A DNA stretch of 64,000 bases from Bacillus sp. AZ43 (GTDB taxonomy: Bacteria > Actinomycetota > Actinomycetes > Mycobacteriales > Geodermatophilaceae). The position numbers and the translations under genes were made by a program. The stretch is taken from assembly GCA_004570425.1 (NCBI GenBank), contig SPQJ01000002.1, positions 1 to 64,000 of the forward strand. The letters run 5' to 3'. Positions 19,066-27,122 of the stretch are shown here, one piece after another (the first letter of the stretch is position 1; each line of letters begins with the position of its first letter). The notes under the pieces were generated by a model that saw only the letters and a program-made list of their open reading frames with translations, did no database searches and was not told the origin of the DNA.

Positions 19066-19559
19066 GCGGCGCCGTTCTCCGCGAGGAAGGCGTCCCAACT
19101 CCCGGGCACGGGGGCGCCGTCGACCTCGGCGCCGAGCTTGTCGAGGTACCAGTGCCAGCCCATCGCGAAGTCGGTGACGTCGGCGCCGGCCGGGAAGAGC
19201 TGGGTGAAGCGGAGGTGGGTGCGACCCCCCTCCGTCCAGAGGTCCAGGTCGACCCGCCACGTCACGCCGTCCTGCTGCTGCGCCCACTGCACGACCAGCC
19301 GCCGGGGCGGGTCGCACTCGAGGATCGTCATCTCCTCGCCGACCGGCTCCTCCTCGTGGGTCATCGTGAAGGTCCCCGTGGCGCCCGGGGCCCGCGTGCC
19401 CTCGAAGGTCCCGATCCAGCGGGCGAGGCGGTCCGGCTCGGTGAGCGCCGCCCAGACGTCGTCGATGGCGTCGGGCCAGGAGCGGCGGAACTCCAGGCGC
19501 TGCCGCCCGTCGTCCTCGACGGTGACGGTCCCACGGCGGGTCCCCAGGTCCTCGGTCAT
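19050..19559 (-). CDS. SRPBCC (AHSA1-like/START) domain protein
   Basis: A 169-residue SRPBCC-fold protein of the AHSA1 type. The pattern FRRSWPDAIDDVWAALTEPDRLARWIGTFEG at ~21-51 and the later VVQWAQQ and HLRFTQLFP strands are characteristic. This fold has a deep hydrophobic ligand cavity; the ligand is unknown. The ATG overlaps the stop of the upstream ArsR gene by 4 bases (ATGA), the standard arrangement of ArsR-SRPBCC pairs. A second, non-identical pair is at 57411-58246. Confidence 0.88.
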   Translation of the reverse strand: MTEDLGTRRGTVTVEDDGRQRLEFRRSWPDAIDDVWAALTEPDRLARWIGTFEGTRAPGATGTFTMTHEEEPVGEEMTILECDPPRRLVVQWAQQQDGVTWRVDLDLWTEGGRTHLRFTQLFPAGADVTDFAMGWHWYLDKLGAEVDGAPVPGSWDAFLAENGAAYGRG

Positions 19560-19903
19560 GCGTCGTCCCCTGTTCGTCGCGCCCGCCGGCCGCGGGCGAT
19601 CTCGGTGTCCAGTGCGTCGAGCCGCTGCGCCCACAGGTCGCGGTAGGGCTCCAGCCAGTCGTCCAGTTCCCGGAGGGGCCGGGGGTCGAGCGCGTAGAGC
19701 CGGCGCCTGCCCTCGGTGCGCGCCGTCACCAGGCCCGCCTCGCGGAGCACGCGCAGGTGGCGGCTGACCGCCGGCCGGCTCACCGGGAACCGGTCGGCGA
19801 GCTCGCCGGCGGCGAGCTCCCCGCGGGCGAGCAGCGCGACCAGTTCCCGCCGGACCGGGTCCGCCAGTGCCGCGAGCGCCTCCACGAGGCATGCGTAACA
19901 CAT
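19556..19903 (-). CDS. ArsR/SmtB family transcriptional regulator
   Basis: A 115-residue winged-helix regulator. ALADPVRRELVALLARGELAAGELADRFPVSRPAVSRHLRVLREAGLV spans the helix-turn-helix, and the wing reads RTEGRRRLYAL. No metal-binding Cys cluster of the classical ELxVC type is present, so it is a non-metal sensor type, as usual when paired with SRPBCC proteins. The ATG at 19903 lies inside a 24-base palindrome; a GTG at residue 7 (19885) would put the palindrome wholly upstream. It is translationally coupled to the SRPBCC gene. Confidence 0.9.
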   Translation of the reverse strand: MCYACLVEALAALADPVRRELVALLARGELAAGELADRFPVSRPAVSRHLRVLREAGLVTARTEGRRRLYALDPRPLRELDDWLEPYRDLWAQRLDALDTEIARGRRARRTGDDA

Positions 19904-19914
19904 CGGTTACGCAT
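19891..19914. promoter_or_regulatory. Perfect palindromic operator at ArsR gene start
   Basis: ATGCGTAAC (19891-19899) and GTTACGCAT (19906-19914) are perfect inverted repeats with a 6-base spacer, overlapping the start of the ArsR gene. This placement fits an autoregulatory ArsR operator. Confidence 0.6.
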
Positions 19915-19960
19915 TGCGCCAGAGGTTTCCGCGCGCGGACGGGCGGGGCATGCCGTCCGC

Positions 19961-20170
19961 ATGACCGTCACCGATCCCGACGTCCCGGACCCGCTCAACG
20001 ACCCGCGCACGCTGCAGGCCGACCCCGGCGCCCTCGGCCAGGGCGAGAACCTCGCTTCCGCCGAGGACAGCCCGGAAGCCGCGGGCGAGGACGAGCTCGC
20101 CACCAGCCAGAACCTGCCCGACGAGGCCGGCGGCGGGGACGTCACCGGGGGCATGGCCTCGGAGCCCTGA
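19961..20170 (+). CDS. Small acidic, probably disordered protein
   Basis: A 69-residue protein very rich in Asp, Glu, Pro, Gly and Ala, with no hydrophobic core, membrane span or Cys. It probably lacks a stable fold. I do not recognise it. The ATG follows CCGTCCGC, with no strong ribosome-binding site. It diverges from the ArsR gene and precedes another small unknown gene. Support is the codon bias and clean placement only. Confidence 0.5.
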   Translation: MTVTDPDVPDPLNDPRTLQADPGALGQGENLASAEDSPEAAGEDELATSQNLPDEAGGGDVTGGMASEP

Positions 20171-20239
20171 CCTCGATGTGACGGAGCGGTCCGGCCCGGG
20201 TAGTGCGCGGGCCCAACCGCTACGGACCGAGGAGGACCC

Positions 20240-20482
20240 ATGGCCACGGGTGAGACCGGCTTCGAGGACGTCTTCTACGACCTCGTCTCCGTCCAGTACC
20301 ACTCGCTGAAGGCCGGGCACGACTACGGCCAGTACGTCCGGGACGCCGAGAACGCGGGCCTCGACGACATCGCGGCGTTCTTCCGCGAGGTGATGGAGCA
20401 GGACTCCGCGCGGGCGAAGCGCTGCCACGAGTTCCTCGGCCGGCTGCAGGGCACGTCGCAGGGCGGCCCGGCCACGCAATGA
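20240..20482 (+). CDS. Small helical hypothetical protein (ferritin-like pattern)
   Basis: An 80-residue protein with GGAGG placed ideally before its ATG. The sequence looks like two or three amphipathic helices: FYDLVSVQYHSLKAGHDYGQYVRDAE, then IAAFFREVMEQDSARAKRCHEFLGRL. The spacing of Glu, Tyr and His resembles one half of a ferritin-like or rubrerythrin four-helix bundle, so a metal-binding dimer is possible. That is inference from pattern only. The nitronate monooxygenase gene starts 7 bases after its stop. Confidence 0.65.
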   Translation: MATGETGFEDVFYDLVSVQYHSLKAGHDYGQYVRDAENAGLDDIAAFFREVMEQDSARAKRCHEFLGRLQGTSQGGPATQ

Positions 20483-20489
20483 TGTCCGG

Positions 20490-21452
20490 GTGATCCGGAC
20501 CCCGCTGACCCGCTGGTTCGACCTGACGACACCGGTCATCGGTGCGCCGATGGCCGGTGTCGCCGGCGGGGAGCTCGCCCGAGCCGTCTCCCTGGCCGGC
20601 GGCCTCGGCATGATCGGCGTCAGCGGCCGGCACGGCGCAGAGTTCGTCACCGAGCAGTGCGCGGTGCCCACCGAGGCGCAACTGCCCTTCGGCGTCGGGC
20701 TGATGGTCTGGACGCTGGCCGAGCGACCCGAGCTGTTCGAGGCCACCGTCGCCGCGCAGCCGAGCCTGGTCTCGATGTCCTTCGGGGATCCGGCGCCCTA
20801 CATCGGGCCGCTGCACGACGCCGGGATCGCCGTCGCGGCGCAGGTGAACACCGTCGCCGACGCCCGGCGCGCGATCGACGCGGGCGTCGACGTCCTCGTC
20901 GCCCAGGGGACCGAGGCGGGCGGGCACACCGGGCAGCGGTCGCTGCTGCCCCTGCTGCAGGAGGTCCTGACCCTCACCGACCGGCCCGTCGTCGCCGCCG
21001 GTGGGATCGCGACGGGGGGCGCGATGGCGGCGATGCTGGTCGCCGGCGCCGCGGGGGTCTGGATCGGCACGGCCCTGCTCGCGTGCACGGAGGGGCTCAA
21101 CGCCGCTGCCGCTCGGCAGCGCATCCGGGCGGCCACGGGCGACGAGACGGTGCTCACCCGCGCCTTCGACGTGGCGGAGGGCATCGCCTGGCCCGAGCGC
21201 TGGCCGGGCCGGGCGCTGGTGAACGACTTCTCCCGCGCGTGGCACGGCCGTGAGACCGAGCTCGCGGCGGACGACGCGGCGCGGGCGCTCGTGGTCGAGG
21301 GCCGGCGCACGGGGGACCCGGCGACCGCCCCGCTCTACGCCGGCGAGGCGGTCGGGCTGGTCACCGCGGAGCGCTCCGCGACCGACGTCGTCCGGGAACT
21401 CGACGCCGAGGCGGAGCGGCTCCTGCGGAGGGTGCCGAAGCTGCTCAGCTGA
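20490..21452 (+). CDS. Nitronate monooxygenase
   Basis: A 320-residue FMN-dependent TIM-barrel enzyme that oxidises alkyl nitronates. VIGAPMAGVAGGELARAVSLAGGLGMIG is the N-terminal FMN region, AQGTEAGGH at ~138-146 is the family hallmark with the catalytic-site His, and VVAAGGIATGGAMAAMLVAGAAGVWIGTALLA is the phosphate-binding segment. It starts with GTG close behind a small helical protein and converges on the dsbA-like gene with an 8-base overlap. Confidence 0.9.
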   Translation: MIRTPLTRWFDLTTPVIGAPMAGVAGGELARAVSLAGGLGMIGVSGRHGAEFVTEQCAVPTEAQLPFGVGLMVWTLAERPELFEATVAAQPSLVSMSFGDPAPYIGPLHDAGIAVAAQVNTVADARRAIDAGVDVLVAQGTEAGGHTGQRSLLPLLQEVLTLTDRPVVAAGGIATGGAMAAMLVAGAAGVWIGTALLACTEGLNAAAARQRIRAATGDETVLTRAFDVAEGIAWPERWPGRALVNDFSRAWHGRETELAADDAARALVVEGRRTGDPATAPLYAGEAVGLVTAERSATDVVRELDAEAERLLRRVPKLLS

Positions 21453-22140
21453 CCGCGCAGGTCCCGTCCTCGCAGCCCTCAGCGGCGGGGACGGTGAGCA
21501 GCGGGTGGGCGTCGGCCCAGGCTCGCTCGAGGATCTGCAGCAGGAGCTCGGCCGGCTGCGCGCCGGCGGCGCCGTACTTCCGGTCGACGACGAAGAACGG
21601 GACACCGGTGGCGCCCAGCGCCTGCGCGGTGGCGCCGTCCTCGCGCACGGCGGCCAGGTAGCGGCGGTCGGCCAGCGCCTGACGGACCTCGGCCTCGTCG
21701 AGCCCGACCTCGAGCGCCAACGGCACGAGCGACTCGACGTCGAAGACGCTCCGCCCCTCCTCGAAGTAGGCGTGCAGCAGGCGCTCCTTGAGCTCGTTGC
21801 GCGTGCCGTGCTCGGCCGCCAGGTGCAGCAGCTCGTGGGCCGGCAGGGTGTTGCCGCTGATGCCGTCGGCCAGGTGGTAGTCGAGGCCCTCCTCGGCGGC
21901 GATCTGCTCGACGCGGGCCATGTTGGCGCGCATGTCCTCGACGCTGGCGCCGTACTTGGCGGCCAGCGCGGGCAGCGTCGGGTGCGTCTCACCCTCGGGG
22001 ATCGAGGGGTCGAGCTGGAAGGACCGCCAGACGACCTCGACCTGGTCGCGGTGGGGGAACCGCTCCAGGGCGGTCTCCAGGCGGCGCTTGCCGATGTAGC
22101 ACCACGGACAGACGACGTCGGACCAGACTTCTACCTTCAT
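21445..22140 (-). CDS. DsbA family oxidoreductase (FrnE-like)
   Basis: A 231-residue thioredoxin-fold protein with an inserted helical domain. The redox motif C11-P-W-C14 is in WSDVVCPWCYIGKRR, and the cis-Pro segment is GATGVPFFVVDRKYG. There is no signal peptide, so it acts in the cytoplasm, as FrnE-type proteins do. Two further Cys close the C-terminus (EGCEDGTC), reminiscent of the C-terminal redox pair in Deinococcus FrnE. A perfect 18-base palindrome lies 14-31 bases upstream of the ATG. Confidence 0.9.
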   Translation of the reverse strand: MKVEVWSDVVCPWCYIGKRRLETALERFPHRDQVEVVWRSFQLDPSIPEGETHPTLPALAAKYGASVEDMRANMARVEQIAAEEGLDYHLADGISGNTLPAHELLHLAAEHGTRNELKERLLHAYFEEGRSVFDVESLVPLALEVGLDEAEVRQALADRRYLAAVREDGATAQALGATGVPFFVVDRKYGAAGAQPAELLLQILERAWADAHPLLTVPAAEGCEDGTCAVS

Positions 22141-22153
22141 GCCCGGCCCAACG

Positions 22154-22171
22154 TCGTTGACCGTTCAACGA
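22154..22171. promoter_or_regulatory. Palindrome upstream of FrnE-like gene
   Basis: TCGTTGA (22154-22160) and TCAACGA (22165-22171) with a 4-base spacer, immediately before the FrnE-like gene and just past the FKBP stop. Operator is more likely than terminator given the short stem and absence of a T-run. Confidence 0.4.
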
Positions 22172-22178
22172 TTCCGGG

Positions 22179-22556
22179 TCAGCGCACGCCGACGAGGTCC
22201 ACCACGAAGACGAGGGTCGCACCGGGCTTGATGACGCCGCCGGCGCCGCGGTCGCCGTAGGCCTTGTGCGGCGGGATGGTCAGCCGGCGGCGGCCGCCGA
22301 CCTTCATGCCGGCCATGCCCTCGTCCCATCCCTGGATGACCATGCCGACGCCGAGGCGGAACTCCAGCGGTGCGCCGCGGTCCCAGGAGGCGTCGAACTG
22401 CTCGCCACCGTCGTGGGTGACGCCCACGTAGTGCGCGCTCACCAGGTCGCCGGCCTTCGCCTCGGGCCCGTCGCCGACGACGAGGTCCTCGATCACGAGG
22501 TCGTCGGGTGCCGGCCCGGTGGGCGGGTCGACGTCCGGTCGGCTCAGCTCCGCCAC
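22179..22556 (-). CDS. FKBP-type peptidyl-prolyl cis-trans isomerase
   Basis: A 125-residue single-domain FKBP. Recognisable blocks are SAHYVGVTHDGGEQFDASW, FRLGVGMVIQGWDEGMAGMKVGGRRRLTIPP and YGDRGAGGVIKPGATLVFVVDLVGV; the F-D, V-I-x-x-W and Y-G positions of the active site are kept. No signal peptide, so cytoplasmic. The GTG is chosen because GGAGGGAGAA precedes it by a few bases. Confidence 0.93.
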   Translation of the reverse strand: MAELSRPDVDPPTGPAPDDLVIEDLVVGDGPEAKAGDLVSAHYVGVTHDGGEQFDASWDRGAPLEFRLGVGMVIQGWDEGMAGMKVGGRRRLTIPPHKAYGDRGAGGVIKPGATLVFVVDLVGVR

Positions 22557-22652
22557 GGTTCTCCCTCCTGCACCGGGGAGGTCCCGGCACCTGCACCCAT
22601 CCAAGCAGCGGCGACGGGGCCCCGCCCGGGTGCCCGCGGCCCGCACCGCCGC

Positions 22653-22658
22653 TAGCGT
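22653..22658 (+). promoter_or_regulatory. TAGCGT -10 element, leaderless start of VOC gene
   Basis: TAGCGT ends 6 bases before the ATG at 22665; the same TAGCGTCG string precedes the starts at 33166 and 44757. Confidence 0.55.
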
Positions 22659-22664
22659 CGCGGC

Positions 22665-23051
22665 ATGCTCGATCACCTGTCGCTGCAGTGCGCGGACGTC
22701 GGTGCCGCGGCGGACTTCTACACGCGGGTGTTCGCCGCCTGCGGCGTGCGCGAGCTGATGCGTTACGAGGGGCCCGGCGGGGCGGTGGTCGGGTTGTGCG
22801 GGCCCGACAGCTTCCCACGGCTGTGGCTGGGGGCCGCCGTCGACACGGGCGTGCGCCCGGTGCACCTGGCGCTCACCGCACCCTCGCGGGAGGCGGTCGA
22901 CGCCGTCTTCGCGGCGGCGACCGCCACGGGGACGGAGATCCTGCACGAGCCGCGGCTCTGGCCGGAGTACCACCCGGGCTACTACGGCGTCTTCTTCCGC
23001 GACCCCGACGGCAACAACGTCGAGGCCGTCCACCACACGTTCGGCTCGTGA
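22665..23051 (+). CDS. VOC family protein (glyoxalase/dioxygenase fold)
   Basis: A 128-residue vicinal oxygen chelate protein. It opens with MLDHLSLQCADVGAAADFYTRVF (first metal His), then VHLALTAPSREAVDAV in the second module, and ends with GVFFRDPDGNNVEAV, the common VOC C-terminal motif with the metal Glu. Specific reaction unknown. The stop overlaps the alpha-glucosidase ATG by one base (TGATG), so the two are coupled. Confidence 0.9.
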   Translation: MLDHLSLQCADVGAAADFYTRVFAACGVRELMRYEGPGGAVVGLCGPDSFPRLWLGAAVDTGVRPVHLALTAPSREAVDAVFAAATATGTEILHEPRLWPEYHPGYYGVFFRDPDGNNVEAVHHTFGS

Positions 23052-24760
23052 TGGAGCCCGCCGCGGCGCCCTGGTGGACCAGCGCCGTCGTCTACCAGGT
23101 CTACCCGCGCTCCTTCCAGGACTCCGACGGCGACGGCATCGGCGACCTCGGCGGGATCCTGGAGCGGCTCGACCACCTCGCCGACCTCGGCGTCGACGTC
23201 CTGTGGCTCTCGCCGATCTACCGCTCGCCCCAGGCCGACAACGGCTACGACATCAGCGACTACCAGGACATCGACCCGCTGTTCGGCACGCTCGGGCAGC
23301 TCGACGAGCTGATCGCGGCGCTGCACGCGCGCGGCATGAAGCTGCTCATGGACCTGGTGGTCAACCACACCAGCGACGAGCACCCGTGGTTCGTGGAATC
23401 CCGCTCGTCGCCGGCCTCGCCGAAGCGGGACTGGTACTGGTGGCGCCCGCCGCGGGAGGGCTACGCCGGCGGTGACCCGGGCGCCGAACCGACCAACTGG
23501 CAGTCGTTCTTCAGCGGGCCGACCTGGGAGTTCGACGAGGCCAGCGGCGAGTACTACCTGCACCTGTTCGACCGGAAGCAGCCCGACCTCAACTGGGAGA
23601 ACCCCGAGGTCCGGCAGGCGGTGCACGCGATGATGCGGTGGTGGCTCGACCGCGGGGTCGACGGCTTCCGCATGGACGTCATCAACATGATCAGCAAGGA
23701 CGTCGCCGGGGACGGCCACCTGCACGACGGGCCCCCGATCCCCGGGACGTCGCTGGGTGACGGCTCGGCGTCCTACCTGTGCGGTCCGCGGATCCACGAA
23801 TTCCTTCAGGAGATGCACCGCGAGGTCTTCGCCGGGCGGGACGGCGCCTTCCTGACCGTCGGCGAGATGCCGGGCGTGACCGTGGAGCAGGCCCGGCTGT
23901 TCACCGACCCGGCGCGGGCCGAGGTGGACATGGTGTTCCAGTTCGAGCACGTCGGCCTGGACCACGGCGCGTCGAAGTGGGACCTGCGGCCGCTGCGCAT
24001 GCGCGACCTCAAGACGTCGTTCGGAAGGTGGCAGGCGGGCCTGGCCGACGTCGGCTGGAACTCGCTCTACTGGGACAACCACGACCAGCCCCGGGCGGTC
24101 TCCCGCTTCGGCGACGACTCCCCCGGGTTCCGCCGCGACTCCGCCACCTGCCTGGCCACGCTGCTGCACCTGCACCGGGGGACGCCGTACGTCTACCAGG
24201 GCCAGGAGCTCGGCATGGCGAACTTCCCGTTCGCCGGCGTCGACGACTTCCGCGACGTCGAGTCGGTCAACCACTTCGCGGCGGCGATGGTGGCCGGGCA
24301 GGAGCCGTCCGCCGTCCTGGCGGCGCTGCGCACCATGAGCCGGGACAACGCGCGGACCCCCGTGCAGTGGGACGGCTCGCCGCACGCCGGGTTCACCACC
24401 GGGACGCCGTGGCTGCCGGTGAACCCCGACCACGTCGAGTGGAACGCCGAGGCGCAGCGGCGCGACCCCCGGTCGGTGTTCGCGCACTACCGGCGGCTGA
24501 TCGCGCTGCGGCACGAGAACCCGGTGGTGGCGCTGGGCGACTTCGCGATGCTGCTGCCCGAGCACGACGACGTCTACGCGTTCACCCGCACGCTGGGAAG
24601 CGACGTGCTGCTCGTCGTCTGCAACCTCAGCCGGACGCCGTACCCGCTGACCGAGCTGCTGCCCGAGGCGCGCACCGGCCGGCTGGTGCTGGGCAACCTG
24701 CCCGACGAGGACCCCGACCGTCTCCGCCCCTGGGAGGCCCGGGTGCTCGCCATCGGGTGA
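23051..24760 (+). CDS. GH13 alpha-glucosidase (oligo-1,6-glucosidase type)
   Basis: A 569-residue glycoside hydrolase family 13 enzyme acting on alpha-glucosidic oligosaccharides. The EF-like loop DSDGDGIGDL is at 24-33, DLVVNHTSDEH at ~101-111, nucleophile D209 in DGFRMDV, acid/base E272 in TVGEMP, and the transition-state stabiliser in N343-H-D345. An all-beta C-terminal domain ends the chain. There is no secretion signal, so it works on imported sugars. It is coupled to the upstream VOC gene and followed by an MFS transporter. Confidence 0.94.
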   Translation: MEPAAAPWWTSAVVYQVYPRSFQDSDGDGIGDLGGILERLDHLADLGVDVLWLSPIYRSPQADNGYDISDYQDIDPLFGTLGQLDELIAALHARGMKLLMDLVVNHTSDEHPWFVESRSSPASPKRDWYWWRPPREGYAGGDPGAEPTNWQSFFSGPTWEFDEASGEYYLHLFDRKQPDLNWENPEVRQAVHAMMRWWLDRGVDGFRMDVINMISKDVAGDGHLHDGPPIPGTSLGDGSASYLCGPRIHEFLQEMHREVFAGRDGAFLTVGEMPGVTVEQARLFTDPARAEVDMVFQFEHVGLDHGASKWDLRPLRMRDLKTSFGRWQAGLADVGWNSLYWDNHDQPRAVSRFGDDSPGFRRDSATCLATLLHLHRGTPYVYQGQELGMANFPFAGVDDFRDVESVNHFAAAMVAGQEPSAVLAALRTMSRDNARTPVQWDGSPHAGFTTGTPWLPVNPDHVEWNAEAQRRDPRSVFAHYRRLIALRHENPVVALGDFAMLLPEHDDVYAFTRTLGSDVLLVVCNLSRTPYPLTELLPEARTGRLVLGNLPDEDPDRLRPWEARVLAIG

Positions 24761-24778
24761 CCGTAGGCTCCGGTCCTC

Positions 24779-26023
24779 GTGGGCCGGATCGTCGACGCAG
24801 TGCTGCCGCCCCGCATGGGGACGCCGTTCCGCTGGCTGGTCGGCTCCGCCTGGGTGGGCAACCTGGGCGACGGCATCGCGCTCGCCGCGGGACCGCTGCT
24901 GGTCGCGTCGCAGACGTCCGACCCGCTCCTCGTCGCCCTGGCCGGGCTGCTGCAGCGCCTGCCCTGGCTGCTGTTCGGGCTGCACGCGGGCGTCCTGGCC
25001 GACCGGCTCGACCGCCGCCGGGTCGTGATCGTCGTCGACCTGATGCGGGCGCTCGTCCTCGCCGTCCTGGTCGCGGCCCTGCTCACCGACGCCGTGAACG
25101 TGCCGGTCGTCCTGGGCGCCGTGTTCCTGCTGGGCGTCGCGGAGGTCTTCGTCGACACCACGACGGCGACGCTGATGCCGATGGTCGTGCCGAAGGCGGA
25201 CCTCGGCATCGGCAACGCCCGGCTGATGACGGCCGGGATCACCATGAACCAGCTGATCGGGCCGGCGGTCGGGGCCGCCCTCTTCGCCGCCGGGATCGCC
25301 TGGCCGTTCGTCGTCCAGGTGGTGTGCCTGCTGCTCGGGGCGGTGCTGATCTCGCGGATGACCGTCCCGCGGCTGCCCGCGCCGGAGGGGCCGCGGCACG
25401 TCGGACGGGACATCGCCGAGGGGTTCCGGTGGACGTGGCACAACCCCGCCGTCCGCACCCTGACGCTCACGATCGTCACGTTCAACGTCACCTACGGCGC
25501 CGCCTGGTCGGTGCTGGTGCTCTACGCGACCGAGACGCTGGACATGGGCGCGATCGGCTTCGGCCTGCTCACCACCGTGGGCGCGGTCGGCGGCCTGCTC
25601 GGGACGGCCGGCTACGACTGGCTCGAGCGGCGCGCCAGCCTGGCCCGGATCATGCGGGTCGGGCTGGTGATCGAGACGTTCACCCACCTGGGCTTCGCGC
25701 TCACCACCACCCCGTGGGTCGCGCTCGCGATCATGTTCGTCTTCGGCGCGCACGCGTTCGTGTGGGGGACGACGTCGCGCACCGTCCGGATGCGGGCGGT
25801 GCCGCACGCGCTGCAGGGCCGGGTGGGCAGCCTGTACTCGATCGGCGTCTTCGGCGGCATCGTCGTCGGCCAGGCGCTGGGCGGGGTCATCGCCAGGGTC
25901 TGGGGGATCACCGGCCCGTTCTGGTTCGCCTTCGTGGGCTCGGCGGTCATCCTGGTGCTCATCTGGCGCGGGCTGGCGCACATCGCGCACGCCGACGAGG
26001 AGGCGCTCGCGCGTGAGGCTTGA
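24779..26023 (+). CDS. MFS transporter
   Basis: A 414-residue major facilitator protein with about twelve membrane segments and the loop motif GVLADRLDRRRVVIVVD between helices 2 and 3. The N-terminal GSAWVGNLGDGIALAAGPLLVASQT pattern is typical of the enterobactin-exporter-like/MFS_3 group. Substrate unknown. GTG start after a TAGGCT element 10 bases upstream. The MerR-type operator of the next gene overlaps its last codons, so the MerR-clamp protein may control or be read through from this gene. Confidence 0.88.
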   Translation: MGRIVDAVLPPRMGTPFRWLVGSAWVGNLGDGIALAAGPLLVASQTSDPLLVALAGLLQRLPWLLFGLHAGVLADRLDRRRVVIVVDLMRALVLAVLVAALLTDAVNVPVVLGAVFLLGVAEVFVDTTTATLMPMVVPKADLGIGNARLMTAGITMNQLIGPAVGAALFAAGIAWPFVVQVVCLLLGAVLISRMTVPRLPAPEGPRHVGRDIAEGFRWTWHNPAVRTLTLTIVTFNVTYGAAWSVLVLYATETLDMGAIGFGLLTTVGAVGGLLGTAGYDWLERRASLARIMRVGLVIETFTHLGFALTTTPWVALAIMFVFGAHAFVWGTTSRTVRMRAVPHALQGRVGSLYSIGVFGGIVVGQALGGVIARVWGITGPFWFAFVGSAVILVLIWRGLAHIAHADEEALAREA

Positions 26024-26041
26024 CCCTCGACCGGGTCGAGG
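26020..26041 (+). promoter_or_regulatory. MerR-type operator/promoter
   Basis: TTGACC (26020-26025) runs into a perfect palindrome CCTCGAC-CGG-GTCGAGG (26025-26041), the layout of MerR-family operators overlapping the -35/-10 spacer. It straddles the stop of the MFS gene and lies 17 bases before the MerR-clamp ATG. Confidence 0.6.
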
Positions 26042-26057
26042 CCGGACGGTCGTCCCC

Positions 26058-27065
26058 ATGGAGGAGCACGTGCGCGGGATCGGCCGCATGGCCCGGGAGT
26101 CGGGGCTGACGGTGAGCGCCCTGCGGTTCTACGACGGCGCCGGAGTGCTGGTGCCGGCCCGCGTGGACCCGCACAGCGGCTACCGCTGGTACACCGACGA
26201 CCAGGTCGTCTCGGCGCGGCTGATCGCCCGGCTGCGCCGGGTCGGCATGCGGCTGGCCGACATCTGCCGGGTCCTCGAGCACCGCGACGACCCGGTCGTG
26301 GTGGACGAGGTCCTGCGGGCGCACCTGACGCGCCTGGAGGACGGCCTGGCCGACGCCCGCCGCGAGCTCTCCGCCGCCCGAGCCCTACTCGACCTGGAGA
26401 GCCGCATGACGACCACGATCCGCACCACCGCCGCCGAACTGCGCCGCGCCCTGTCCGCCGTCCGCCACGCCGTCGGCACCGACCCCGAGCTGCCCATGCT
26501 CACCGGCGTCCTGCTCGACGCGACCGAGGGCGACCCGCGCCTGGTCGCCACCGACCGCTACCGGCTGGCGCTGCGCGCGCTGCCGGGCGCGGCCGTGGAG
26601 GGCGAACCGCTCGCGGTCCTGCTGCCGACGGCCCTCGTCGACGAGGCGCTCGCGTCACTGGAGGACGGCGAGGTGACCGTGCGGGTGGACGGCCCGTCGA
26701 TCGCCATCGGCGACCTGCGCGGGCAGCGTCTGGACCACGACTTCCCCGACTACCGCCGGATCCTGCGCGACGCCGGGGAGCAGCGGATCGACGTCGACGT
26801 CGCCGCCTTCCGCTCCGAGCTGGCCGCGGCGCCCACCCGGGCCGTGCCGACCGGTCCGGGCGGCGCCGAGGAGATCGCAACGGTTCTGACGCTGGGCGGT
26901 CTGGAGATGGGCGTGAACCGCGAGTTCCTGCTGCAGGCGCTGGACGCCGGGGACGCCGGCCAGCTCGTGCTGGACCTCGACGGGCCGCTCGCCCCGCTGG
27001 CGATCCACGACCCTCGACGCCCCGGCGACGTCGACCTGCTCATGCCCATCCGCCTGACGGCGTGA
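26058..27065 (+). CDS. MerR transcriptional regulator fused to DNA polymerase III beta-clamp-like domains
   Basis: A 335-residue fusion. Residues ~6-75 are a MerR helix-turn-helix plus wing (IGRMARESGLTVSALRFYDGAGVL, then SGYRWYTDDQV and ARLIARLRRVGM). A helical coil follows at ~76-118. From ~124 the chain resembles a sliding clamp: AAELRRALSAVRHAV...LPMLTGVLLDAT...LVATDRYRLALRALPG, and at the end VNREFLLQALDAG...LLMPIRL, matching the last DnaN domain. At ~210 residues it is shorter than the three-domain DnaN, so one domain is missing or reduced. Known MerR proteins carry ligand-binding domains here. The ATG at 26058 follows a MerR-type operator. Partner or ligand unknown. Confidence 0.8.
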   Translation: MEEHVRGIGRMARESGLTVSALRFYDGAGVLVPARVDPHSGYRWYTDDQVVSARLIARLRRVGMRLADICRVLEHRDDPVVVDEVLRAHLTRLEDGLADARRELSAARALLDLESRMTTTIRTTAAELRRALSAVRHAVGTDPELPMLTGVLLDATEGDPRLVATDRYRLALRALPGAAVEGEPLAVLLPTALVDEALASLEDGEVTVRVDGPSIAIGDLRGQRLDHDFPDYRRILRDAGEQRIDVDVAAFRSELAAAPTRAVPTGPGGAEEIATVLTLGGLEMGVNREFLLQALDAGDAGQLVLDLDGPLAPLAIHDPRRPGDVDLLMPIRLTA

Positions 27066-27070
27066 TCGTC

Positions 27071-27117
27071 GTGCGCTGGTCCACCCCATCCGCCCGCGAT
27101 GAGGTGGACCAGCGCAC
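27071..27117. terminator. Bidirectional terminator hairpin
   Basis: A perfect 15-base stem (GTGCGCTGGTCCACC with GGTGGACCAGCGCAC) and 17-base loop, filling the gap between the convergent MerR-clamp and acyl-CoA dehydrogenase genes. Confidence 0.7.
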
Positions 27118-27122
27118 AGCCG

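Noticed and set aside
22982-26089. A 1035-codon open frame on the minus strand
   Set aside because: It is antisense to the VOC, GH13 and MFS genes, which have clear motifs; the translation is Arg/Gly/His-rich low complexity, an artefact of high GC.
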